A stretch of 64,000 nucleotides of DNA from Strongylocentrotus droebachiensis (lineage: Eukaryota; Echinodermata; Echinoidea; Camarodonta; Strongylocentrotidae), in NCBI GenBank assembly GCA_035222895.1, contig JAVYIG010007922.1, positions 1 to 64,000 of the forward strand, read 5' to 3'. The position numbers were made by a program, and so were the translations under genes. A model generated the notes under the pieces. That model ran no database searches and was not told the DNA's origin. It saw nothing but the letters and a program-made list of their open reading frames with translations. Shown here piece after piece: positions 47,204-53,870 of the stretch (positions within the stretch are counted from its first letter, which is position 1; each line of letters begins with the position of its first letter).

Positions 47204-49050
47204 GACTGCATCTCCAGTATGACTCTGCCTTAATTCAGTGAAGATCAGGGCCCCGTCTTACTAAGAGTTGATATCAATCGCAACAGTATTTGCGATTGAT
47301 ATCAATCGCAACTATGTACATAAGAGATAGGAGACTGCAAACTTGCGATTGATTGGAGGACTTGGAGTAACTCTTTGTAAGACGGGGCCCAGGACTTGAA
47401 ACAATCTTTACATATCACAATGAGAAGAAAGAGCCTATATAAATACATGTTGATTGATCTTTACAACCTTTGACCTTCCTTTGACATAACAATCCAACAT
47501 CTGATCACTTGTCTCCCTACAATACAGTGACTCATACCACATGTAGTTTAGCAAGGTTTTTCTTTTAAGTTTCCAGCTAAAATAGCTTCAAATAGTTATT
47601 GATATGGTGATAATCATATATTGACTTGCTGACCTTTGACCTTCTTAACCCAAAATACAATCAGTTTGCCTCACTATGCTGGTGATGGATATTAACACCA
47701 AATTTAAAATTCATGTCTCAAATTGTTCTTGAGACATTGCAATAATGGGACTAAAACCCTAGAAATTCATTTAATTTGACCTCCATGACCCTCAGCCTTT
47801 GATCTACTTTTCCAAAATCAAGAATCATTTCATTTCACTCTGGTGATGCACGCTATTAAACACTAAGTTTGAATTTCATACCTCAAGTGGTTCTTGACAT
47901 AGGAAGCTAAAACCTGTAATTTTCAAAACTTGACCTCTATGACCAACTCATACATGATACCAACACCTAAATCCAATCATATTGTCTTCCTGTGGTAATC
48001 TATAAATGCCCATCACCATGTTTAAAGCTCAAACATTTTGTGTTTCCTGATATATGGCAATAACGAGGCTAAAACATGCAATTTTAGAATTGACCTCCAT
48101 AACCTTTGACCATTGACCTACTTTCCCCATTCCAAATCATATTCAGATCATCTTCCTATCATAATGGTAAAACATACTATCACCAAGTTTGAAGTTTATA
48201 CCTCTAGTGGTTGAGATATCGGGAGAACGAAGCTAATACCTGAAGTTTCATGAACTCATCTCTATGACATTTGACCTACTTACTCAAAGCCTACTCAGAT
48301 CGTCTTCCTACGGTTATACATAATATCACCAAGTTTAAAGTTCATATCTCATTGACAAGTGGTTCTCAAAATATCACGATAACAAAAAAGCGGAACAGAC
48401 GGTCAGACAACCCGCAAACATATTGCTCCGGCACCACCTTCAGTGGTGCATTGATGCATAATATGATATAATATTTGTGTAGAACATATGCACGTAAAGA
48501 AAGCAGAAATACTTTGATTTTTTAATAATTCTGCTGTCACTCCAACTAGATGAACTACATTGGCGTCCAGAAACGTCTAGGCTTTACTGAAAAGTTACAT
48601 AAGTAAATCATAAAAAACGTGCATGGGGCCTGATAGATGTTTGACACTTCTGAAAATCGTGCCAAATGTATAAGACACAGAACACTCACTATCTCTTTGG
48701 TAAACACTGACTTCACTTTTATACATGGTTTTATAAGTCTTCTGGTGTTGCGAGAATTAGTATTTCTGTTTACCTGTGCTGATTGGAAATAGAGGTTCAT
48801 TGAGCGATATGTCCGCTAGGTCACCCAAGTCAATCTCTCGTAGTTTGTCTGCCAAAAGCTGTCGTTTATTTGAGTGTGGAGGTTGCTGCACGACATTCCA
48901 TTTCATGAATACATGCAGAAATGCATTGGTATAGTTATTTGACTTCTGAATCAGGATTGTCTGTAGCTGAGCATACGGGAACCCTAGAGATATCCCTACA
49001 GCCTCGTAGTAAGATGGAGGGATATTATGGGCCAGCTTCAGGAACTCCAT
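24892..49050 (-). CDS. NLR with Death-NACHT-LRR-ZU5-UPA-Death architecture (PIDD1/NLRP1-like sensor), 13 exons
   Basis: Exons in transcript order: 49050-48774, 46820-45166, 43905-43750, 39116-38952, 38376-38212, 37502-37338, 35235-35055, 33460-33257, 31327-31086, 30322-30188, 28625-28463, 27885-27828, 25156-24892. All join in phase (GT-AG) for 1276 residues. Death domain 1-85; NACHT about 185-600 with Walker A GEAGAGKTT (193-201) and Walker B FIAFDGLDEV (266-275); LRRs 645-861; linker 862-921; ZU5 about 923-1010; HFS 1020-1022; UPA to about 1170; Death 1190-1276. By family knowledge this is a cytosolic signalling ATPase that oligomerises and recruits Death adaptors; HFS predicts self-cleavage into an N-terminal sensor and a 255-residue UPA-Death effector. 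The ATG at 49050 is the first Met of the Death exon; a 5' non-coding exon is probable because an acceptor lies 13 nt upstream. Extra LRR exons could be missed. Confidence 0.85.
25157..27827. other. NLR intron 12 with duplicated blocks and (ATT)n
   Basis: Two related blocks about 1.2 kb apart (25370-25600 and 26580-26800) share cc.aggcgccat.tt.tc.gtttt and ccta.ctat.tccactatc. A tta/atc-rich microsatellite covers 26905-27060. No coding sequence. Confidence 0.6.
28310..28430. repeat. (ATA/ATG)n microsatellite in NLR intron
   Basis: Run of aataat and gatgat triplets with a short caacaacaac stretch, about 38 bp downstream of a UPA exon in transcript direction. Confidence 0.85.
28463..31327 (-). 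CDS. NLR UPA exons with the HFS self-cleavage motif
   Basis: Three exons (31086-31327, 30188-30322, 28463-28625) encode residues 990-1170. The first carries LYVDHFSDWWIVVVFTRY; His-Phe-Ser at 31230-31238 is followed by aromatic and hydrophobic residues, as at the PIDD1 site. KRVNCM, HLVHLC and KIQEDMKEY follow in the order of the PIDD1 UPA. The second exon has MFIAWKCGDINIKLFDG; the third has ISFEVKPLEPGAHQRFLKFT, the closing strands. For the third exon I chose the acceptor ttttaaaatag at 28626-28636; the nearby alternative (gataatag) shifts the frame into a stop. Confidence 0.8.
29217..30020. repeat. Satellite-bearing element with ATGCCTCCGT ends (145-bp monomers)
   Basis: Ends gatgcctccgtca and taacggaggcata form a terminal inverted repeat. 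Inside are four monomers of about 145 bp (starts near 29345, 29495, 29640, 29790) containing tgaccccaaaatctaatcag, ttcatcggctctgcaag, ttggcaggaatccat and aacgcgatcacgagctg. A (ggac)n tract follows at 29925-29975. It lies in the intron between the second and third UPA exons. Tandem TGACCT half-sites are present (29792-29811). Confidence 0.85.
31613..32636. mobile_element. MITE with CTAAGGGTGCGTTTATGCTCA-type ends, carrying a nested element
   Basis: The left end ctaagggtgcgtttatgctc is matched by the complement of tgagcataaacggaccctaag at the right end (one mismatch in the first 20 or so bases). No transposase. A separate repeat is inserted at about 31771-32105. Confidence 0.75.
31771..32105. 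mobile_element. Nested repeat with GGGGCGGATCCAGG ends and long G/C runs
   Basis: Left end aggggcggatccagga, right end ccctggatccgtccct. The interior has G-runs and C-runs of up to about 22 bases (31796-31813, 31922-31944, 31968-31983, 32066-32085) and a (ta)n stretch. The runs are likely to be length-uncertain in any assembly. Confidence 0.75.
32830..32920. repeat. Degenerate telomere-like (CCCTAA) block
   Basis: Phrases ctaacccctaaccctaact and caaccctaaccctatacc resemble interstitial (CCCTAA)n. Similar short phrases occur at 14785-14820, 14985-15015 and, in the complement, 16515-16580. Too degenerate to be a telomere. Confidence 0.55.
33030..33240. repeat. Dispersed SINE-like repeat, second copy
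   Basis: Shares ggcaagacattaatct, ccactct.cccaggtga and taggaagaaattcctc with 13740-13835, and continues to an agcgc..tta and (tta)n end. It ends within 20 bp of the ZU5 exon's donor side. Confidence 0.5.
33257..33460 (-). CDS. NLR ZU5 exon
   Basis: Encodes residues 923-989. NEAVISCGIRFSPTGAKLSK followed by PIKVTLDHDAHFSNP matches the second half of ZU5 (CGP.G..F..P..L.LPH.A). A second HFS tripeptide (973-975) falls where ankyrin/UNC5 ZU5 domains have the PHCA loop, so it may not be a cleavage site. The first half of ZU5 is short or diverged, since the preceding exon is low-complexity. The donor (aaag|gtcagg) is weak but the only one giving the right phase. A MITE end lies only about 47 bp upstream of the acceptor. 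Confidence 0.8.
33508..34350. mobile_element. MITE with ATACCGTATTTGCCGGCG ends, carrying a nested hairpin
   Basis: Both ends are ataccgtatttgccggcg in inverted orientation (33508-33525 and 34333-34350), followed by ggccgca-type subterminal sequence. The segment 33851-34117 inside has its own ends: tatatcgtcggtggggtgac and complement, each about 40 bp. No coding capacity. Confidence 0.8.
33851..34117. mobile_element. Foldback element nested in the 33508-34350 MITE
   Basis: Left arm atatcgtcggtggggtgaca and aaacctcgtatctcaaaaa; right arm is the complement over about 40 bases. The interior is unique. Confidence 0.8.
35055..35235 (-). CDS. NLR linker exon between LRRs and ZU5
   Basis: Sixty codons, phase 0 in and phase 1 out, with acceptor attttgcag and donor gaagag|gtagaa. 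Rich in Ser, Thr, Glu and Gln (EGTSSMSVIEPSG, RTETRDIQQTTEEIHAQ), ending in a Gly/Arg run. No domain; probably a flexible tether. It is accepted because its phases fit both neighbours; it is the least certain exon of the model. Confidence 0.6.
36153..36530. repeat. Two-copy tandem duplication, 192-bp unit
   Basis: Units start gtttcagttgacg.taggtg at 36153 and 36345, and share aagaaaggaatcacgct, ggtaccgagtgcgttcagaa and actgaagactgagcaagtta at about 95% identity. Lies in the intron between the linker exon and the last LRR exon. Confidence 0.9.
37338..39116 (-). CDS. Three homologous 165-nt NLR LRR exons
   Basis: Exons 38952-39116, 38212-38376 and 37338-37502 are 55 codons each, phase 0-0, so they can be gained or skipped without a frameshift. 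Each reads VQ.L.L......S..LAEALC, then SMPNLT.LTLGMDLNEEFYS and TLK.KAP..Q, i.e. two NLR-type repeats of about 27 residues. The middle exon is the most diverged (LEDAQCSTSNLT). About 200 bp of downstream intron is also similar, so they arose by tandem duplication of an exon plus flank. Confidence 0.9.
39770..40060. repeat. Dispersed satellite monomers (TGACCTCTGTGACC family)
   Basis: Two monomers of about 140 bp: ttgagatatc, taaaacctgtaatttcaga, gacctctgtgacctttgat, and cagatcatcttcctatg. Located in the long NLR intron upstream of the LRR triplet. Confidence 0.75.
40289..42125. mobile_element. 1.84-kb foldback element
   Basis: Outer ends gggtcattccatgtcaaatc (40289) and its complement (to about 42125). 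Arms of roughly 720 bp (40289-41010, 41425-42125) are nearly identical inverted copies; inside them are smaller inverted blocks rich in ggacaattacccccc and its complement (40975-41165, 41215-41430), around a central spacer near 41165-41215. The two mirrored open frames (40673-40876 minus, 41531-41788 plus) follow from arm identity. No transposase is seen. Confidence 0.9.
42740..43190. repeat. Satellite-bearing element of the TGACCTCTGTGACC family
   Basis: Three monomers with gatatcgcaataacgag, gacctctgtgacctacta and agtttaaa.atacaa, ending in tgggatggacggacataaag and ctcctttggtgggcggaggcatga. The end hairpin is like that of the 29217-30020 element. Confidence 0.8.
43504..43653. mobile_element. 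150-bp MITE with about 45-bp inverted ends
   Basis: Left ctgttacgaataattgtatt and right aatacaattatcgtaacag, continuing through tagtcagaat.cgaattgca. It ends about 97 bp downstream of an LRR exon in transcript direction. Confidence 0.8.
43750..43905 (-). CDS. First NLR LRR exon
   Basis: Fifty-two codons, phase 0-0, acceptor ttgtttag and donor aag|gtaagc. VELRMGKDCGP, then LDVAEIICTMPSLKKAFLHG and KLHHNFFATLASKGKESK align with the three downstream LRR exons but are clearly older. It joins the NACHT exon directly. Confidence 0.85.
44839..45059. mobile_element. MITE with ATGTTGTATTGCCC ends flanked by A/T runs
   Basis: Left atgttgtattgcccttt, right aaggggcaatacaacat, with subterminal cgaccga / tctgaccgacc. 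Long poly-A at 44989-45012 inside. About 107 bp past the NACHT exon donor. Confidence 0.75.
45166..46820 (-). CDS. NLR NACHT exon
   Basis: A single 1655-nt exon for the ATPase: P-loop MVQGEAGAGKTTFCAKIAWD, Walker B FIAFDGLDEV, sensor-1-type CPVLVTTRPWRA, and winged-helix/HD2 motif YFPHKLFQEYMAGVYLA. The N-terminal 50 residues (GPSRLLESQTKP...KYRSTLCK) form a spacer that is also present, truncated, in the three upstream duplications. Donor gtg|gtaagt, acceptor tactttag. Nothing suggests inactivation. Confidence 0.95.
47248..47390. mobile_element. 143-bp MITE with GGGCCCCGTCTTA ends, NLR intron 1
   Basis: gggccccgtcttactaagag at the left, ctctttgtaagacggggccc at the right, with internal ttgatatcaatcgcaac palindromes. 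The gggccccgtcttacaaagag end is one I associate with echinoderm genomes (from memory, unverified). A poly-A run lies just outside at 47174-47200. Confidence 0.8.
47560..48460. repeat. Satellite-bearing element of the TGACCTCTGTGACC family, NLR intron 1
   Basis: About five diverged monomers of 140-160 bp (gagatatcg.gataacgaggctaaaacctg, ttgacctc.atgacctttgacctac, and catcttcctatggtaata). Ends with gcggaacagacggtcagaca and ctccggcaccaccttcagtg. Confidence 0.8.
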
Positions 49051-49063
49051 GTCACTGACAGTA
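48774..49063 (-). CDS. NLR N-terminal Death domain exon (copy 0)
   Basis: A 290-nt exon with acceptor attcattttacag and donor cacag|gtaaac. Death signature: MEFLKLAHNIPPSYYEAVG, LGFPYAQLQTI, VFMKW, then QLLADKLREIDLGDLADI. Incoming phase 2, outgoing phase 1, matching the NACHT exon. The 780-bp block 48555-49329 is almost identical to 55245-56015 and 57275-58043, so the copies are young or have been homogenised. Confidence 0.9.
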
Positions 49064-49689
49064 CTGTAAAATGAATAATAAATAAATTGGGAATGATAGG
49101 ATATTAGTTAGAGAAAATCTTATTGGATGAGAAGCTATCAAGTGACACTTAATTTGTATTATGTGCTCGGCTGTGCAATATAAGGGCCTGGGGATATCAG
49201 GTCATAATACCATTTGAAACAAATTGCCAAAGTTGCAGGTGAGGGCGGTATTTTTCTGGCAAGGGTAATCATTCCAAATAAAGCAGAGTCTGGCAGTAAA
49301 TACAATAATGATAGTGATAGTAATAATAACTAGAAATTTAATTCGTCATGGGGACGAATTAGGTGGTCTGTCTTCAATTATGATCATGCTCATCTTCAAT
49401 TCAATGATCCAATATGAAGTAATGTAGAATGATGTATTAAGATATGAAATGATGAATGAAGTACTGATGAACTGATAGATTGAACTAATGTGAAATGAAC
49501 TAAATTGATGAGCTTAACTAATGAACTGGTGAATGAAGTGATGAACTGATAGATTGAACTGTGACCTGAACTGAAGTGATGAACAAAATATCGAGAAATA
49601 ATTATGATCAAAATCATGATCATAATGAAATTTAATGAAATAAGAAATGATGTAAATATGAAACAAAGTATTGGTAAATTAATTCCTTG

Positions 49690-49940
49690 ATGATCATGAT
49701 GATGAATGAATGATGATGACGAAGATGATTATAATGATATTGATCATGATCATGATAATGTTGATGATAATATTGATCTCGATAATGATGATGATGATGA
49801 TGATAATGATGATGATGATGACGATGAAAATGATGATTATGATAATGATGATGATCATGATCATGATGATGTTGATGATGATGATTATCATCATTATGAT
49901 AATGATGATCATGATGGTAATGATGATGATCATGATTATG
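49690..49940. repeat. (GAT)n/(ATG)n microsatellite
   Basis: Long run of gat triplets with gatcatgatcatgat palindromic stretches, inside the Helitron-like insertion. It produces Asp-, Met- and Ile-homopolymer frames that are not genes. Confidence 0.95.
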
Positions 49941-50268
49941 AGCGTGATTCTGACATCCGATTGAAAAAATGAGGGGTGATTTAGATAGCTTATAGTCTCA
50001 GCTACAACATACTTAAAAATCAACAAAATCCAAGCAGGAATAACAGCGACATTGGTCGCAAAAGACAGAAATTTAGAATCCAGATTTGAGAAAAAGTCAT
50101 CTCCCTTAGGGATTACACGCAAAAAGTAATGGATCAAATGATAATAGGGTAATAATAAAGTAAATATGGTTGTTTATTACATTATTTGCGATTCTACGTG
50201 TTTTAATATCCAAAGGAGATGGTACAGTGAAAGGTCAAAAAGAAAAAAAAGTGACAAAAAAGATTGTT

Positions 50269-50342
50269 GGAGACGCCCGGACTCGAACCAGGGATCTCGA
50301 GGTCGGAAGTCAAGTGCGTTACCGATATACCAAAACATCTCC
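50269..50342 (-). tRNA. tRNA-Gly(TCC)-like sequence, probably pseudogene or SINE-derived
   Basis: The minus strand folds as a cloverleaf: seven acceptor pairs (GGAGATG/CGTCTCC), A box ttggtatatcggtaacgc, B box ggttcgagtcc with a five-pair T stem including one G-U. The anticodon arm pairs CTTGA/TCGAG around nine bases instead of seven, which argues against function. The sequence is closest to tRNA-Gly with TCC. No clear T-run terminator just downstream on the minus strand. Confidence 0.5.
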
Positions 50343-50599
50343 CATAGCGATTACACGTGAATGGAAAATGGAATTCTCAAATCCCACCTTGCAAGTGAAA
50401 TATGAGCATAATCCGGCATCTGATCGAAAAATAAAGGGCACACTTGTGATAGCTTATTGTCTCAGCTACAACATACTCGATCCTCAGCGAAAACAAAGCT
50501 AAAAAGACGGAGATATTGCTCGCAAAAGACGAAATGTAGAATCCACTTTTGGGAAAAAGTCATGTCCCATAGAGAATACACGCAAAATGTGAAAAATTG

Positions 50600-53500
50600 A
50601 CATGCCTCCTTTAATCGCAAAAATACGCCATGATGCTTTCGTCAAAATGAAAATTTGTGGCAACTGCATTTGTAGAGAATTGTCTCAGCTAAAACATATC
50701 AAAATTTGGAAGTAAATCAATCAATATTTACAGAGATACAATCAATTTTCCGTAAATATGCTGACGTCATAATATGCAAATTGAAATTTTGAGTTCGGAG
50801 GCCATTATGATGACGTCATGAGATAATTGAGGGTCAACTGAGACATGAAATCATATCTACAATTTATACTTTATCAAAATATGACAAAAAAATTGGGGTC
50901 ACCTTGCATCGTAAAGCGCTGCAATGGATTTTGTATAGGCATGTTTTTGCCCATATATGCTATGTATTACAAGAGCTCGCACGCACGGAATGTATCTTAA
51001 ACGGACGCTCATTCCGTTATTAATGATCAGGAAAAGGTGAACAAGGTATAAAAATGCTTGGAGAAATGTGCCAAACATGATGACAGGCAAAATCTGGCGA
51101 TTCTCTGTTGTAAAATATCAATACGCGCGAAAACGCACGCCCATGCGCGTGTGCGCGTTTTTTTGCAAAATGCTTAAAATGGCCTGAAACGTATGCAAAA
51201 TGAATTTGAGACGATTTGGAGCATTTTTATTTTTTGCGCGCGCGCTTACGCGCGGATGTACGCGCGGATGTACGCATACGCGCGCGTTTTCTGACCTGAA
51301 ATTGACCGGACGGATATTGACATTAATCATGATAAATATGAATGAGAAATGCCTTTCCGTTATGAAGATATGATCATGAGTAAAAAGTACCAAAAAAAAC
51401 ACAAAAAGGCGCCTGGATGACGTCATAAAGATTTGATGACCTTGAAAATGTTACTGTCACGTCTCATGACAATGAACTATGACTGTGCCAAAATTGAACA
51501 AAATTGACAAAACCGATCTGGAGTTATCCTGTAAACAAAAAAGGGGGGAGAAATAAAAATAAAGAATAAACTAGACATATAATTCTTGTTTGGAACAAGT
51601 ATAGGTGGGCTGGTCAACTAAAACTTGAGACAAAATAGAGCAAATATAAGCGACATACTGCTTACAAATTCTTAAAAACCAATATCATGTAGATTCATAA
51701 CGTGAACTAAATTCACCTTCTATAGGCATAACACGCAAATTATGAAGTTTTTGACATCAGGCCTTTAATCAAAATTTTCACTATGATGACGTCATCAAAA
51801 TGAAAAATGGTTATTACTGCGCTTGTAGAGAATTGTCTTAGCTACAACATATCGAAATTTTAAAGAAAATTGATCAATATTTACAGAGATACAATCAATT
51901 TTACATAAATATGCTGACGTCATAATATGCAAATTCGTATTTTGAGTTCCGAGGCCATTGTGATGATGTCACGATACACTTAATGGCCAAATGAGACACG
52001 GAATCATATTTCCGACTCATACTCTATCTTAATATGAAAAAAAATTGAGGATCCCGGTGCATTCCAAAGAGCTATAACGGATTTTGTATAGGCATGTTTT
52101 TGCCCATATATGCTATGTATTAAAAGACCTCGCGCGCACTGACATTTATCTTGAATTTACGCTCATCTTGTTAATAATGGTCATAAAGAGATAAACATGG
52201 AATCAAATTCCTTGGAAAAATATGAGAAATATCATGAAAGAAAAAAAAATGGCGATTCTATGTTTTTTAATGGTGTTACGCGCGAAAACGCGCGCGCATG
52301 CTCTTACGCGCGATTTTTTATAAAATGCTTAAAATGACCTGAAACGTATGCAAAATAAATTTGAGACGATTTTGAGCATTTAAAAATTTTGCGCGCGCAT
52401 TGACGCGCGGACGTACGCGCACGCGCGCGTTTTTTGACCTGAAATTGACTGGACTGATATTGACCTTGATCATAATAAATATGAATGAGAAATACCTTTT
52501 GGTTAGGAAGATATGATCATGAGTTTATTTTCAGAAAATTTCACAAAATGGCGCCTAGATGACGTCATCAGTCAAGGTTAAGGTTGAAAACCTTACTGTG
52601 TTTTCTCCATATGCCTATACATATGTGTGCCAAATTTCAAGGTATTTCATTCAACCATTTTCAAGTTATCTTGCTAACAAAAAAGTGGCGAGAATTAAGA
52701 AAAATAAATAAATAATAAATAATAAACTAGACATATAATACTTGTTTGGAACAAGTATAGGTGGGCTGGTCAACTAAAATTTGAGACAAAATAGAGCAAA
52801 AACAAGCGACATACTGCTTACAAATTCTTAAAAAACAATATCATGTAGATTCATAACGTGAACTAAATTCACCTTCTATAGGCATAACACGCAAATTATG
52901 AAGTTTTTGGCATGAGGCCTTTAATCAAAATTTTCACTATGATGACGTCATCAAAATGAAAAATAGTTATTATTGCGCTTGTAGAAAATTGTCTTAGCTA
53001 CAACTTATCGAAATTTTGAAGAAATTTGATCAATATTTACAGAGATACAATCAATTTTACATAAATATGCTGACGTCATAATATGCAAATTCGTATTTTG
53101 AGTTCCAAGGCCATTGTGATGATGTCACGATACACTTAATGGCCAAATGAGACATGGAATCATATTTCCGACTCATACTCTATCTAAATATGAAAAAAAA
53201 TTGAGGATCCCGGTGCATTCCAAAGAGCTATAACGGATTTTGTATAGGCATGTTTTTGCCCATATATGCTATGTATTAAAAGAGCTCGCGCGCACTGACA
53301 TTTATCTTGAATTTACGCTCATCTTGTTAATAATGGTCATAGAGAGATAAACATGGTATCAAATTCCTTGAAAAAATATGAGAAATATCATGAAAGAAAA
53401 AAAAATGGCGATTCTATGTTTTGTAATGGTGTTACGCGCGAAAACGCGCGCGCATGCTCGTACGCGCGATTTTTTATAAAATGCTTAAAATGACCTAAAA

Positions 53501-53870
53501 CGTATGCAAAATAAATTTGAGACGATTTTGAGCATTTAACAATTTTGCGCGCGCAGTGACGCGCGGACGTACGCGCACGCGCGCGTTTTTTGACCTGAAA
53601 TTGACTGGACTGATATTGACCTTGATCATAATAAATATGAATGAGAAATACCTTTTGGTTATGAAGATATGATCATGAGTTTATTTTCAGAAAATTTCAC
53701 AAAATGGCGCCTAGATGACGTCATCAGTCAAGGTCAAGATTGAAAACCTTACTGTGTTTTGTCCATATGCCTATACATATGTGTGCCAAATATCAAAGCA
53801 TTTGATTGAACCATTTCAAAGTAATCTTGCTAACAAAAAAGTGGGTCGAAATAAAAAAAATAAATAAAGG
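50600..53870. repeat. Three tandem 1.15-kb units with CG-alternating clusters
   Basis: Units begin near 50540 (partial), 51571 and 52727. Each carries catagg.ataacacgcaaat, atgctgacgtcataatatgcaaatt, tataggcatgtttttgccca, and two clusters of acgcgcg alternation (51120-51160 and 51235-51290; 52270-52310 and 52390-52430; 53430-53470 and 53545-53585). They form the body of the Helitron-like insertion. Confidence 0.85.

Noticed and set aside
49706..50137. Poly-Asp, poly-Met and poly-Ile frames up to 147 codons
   Set aside because: Products of the (GAT)n microsatellite in three frames.
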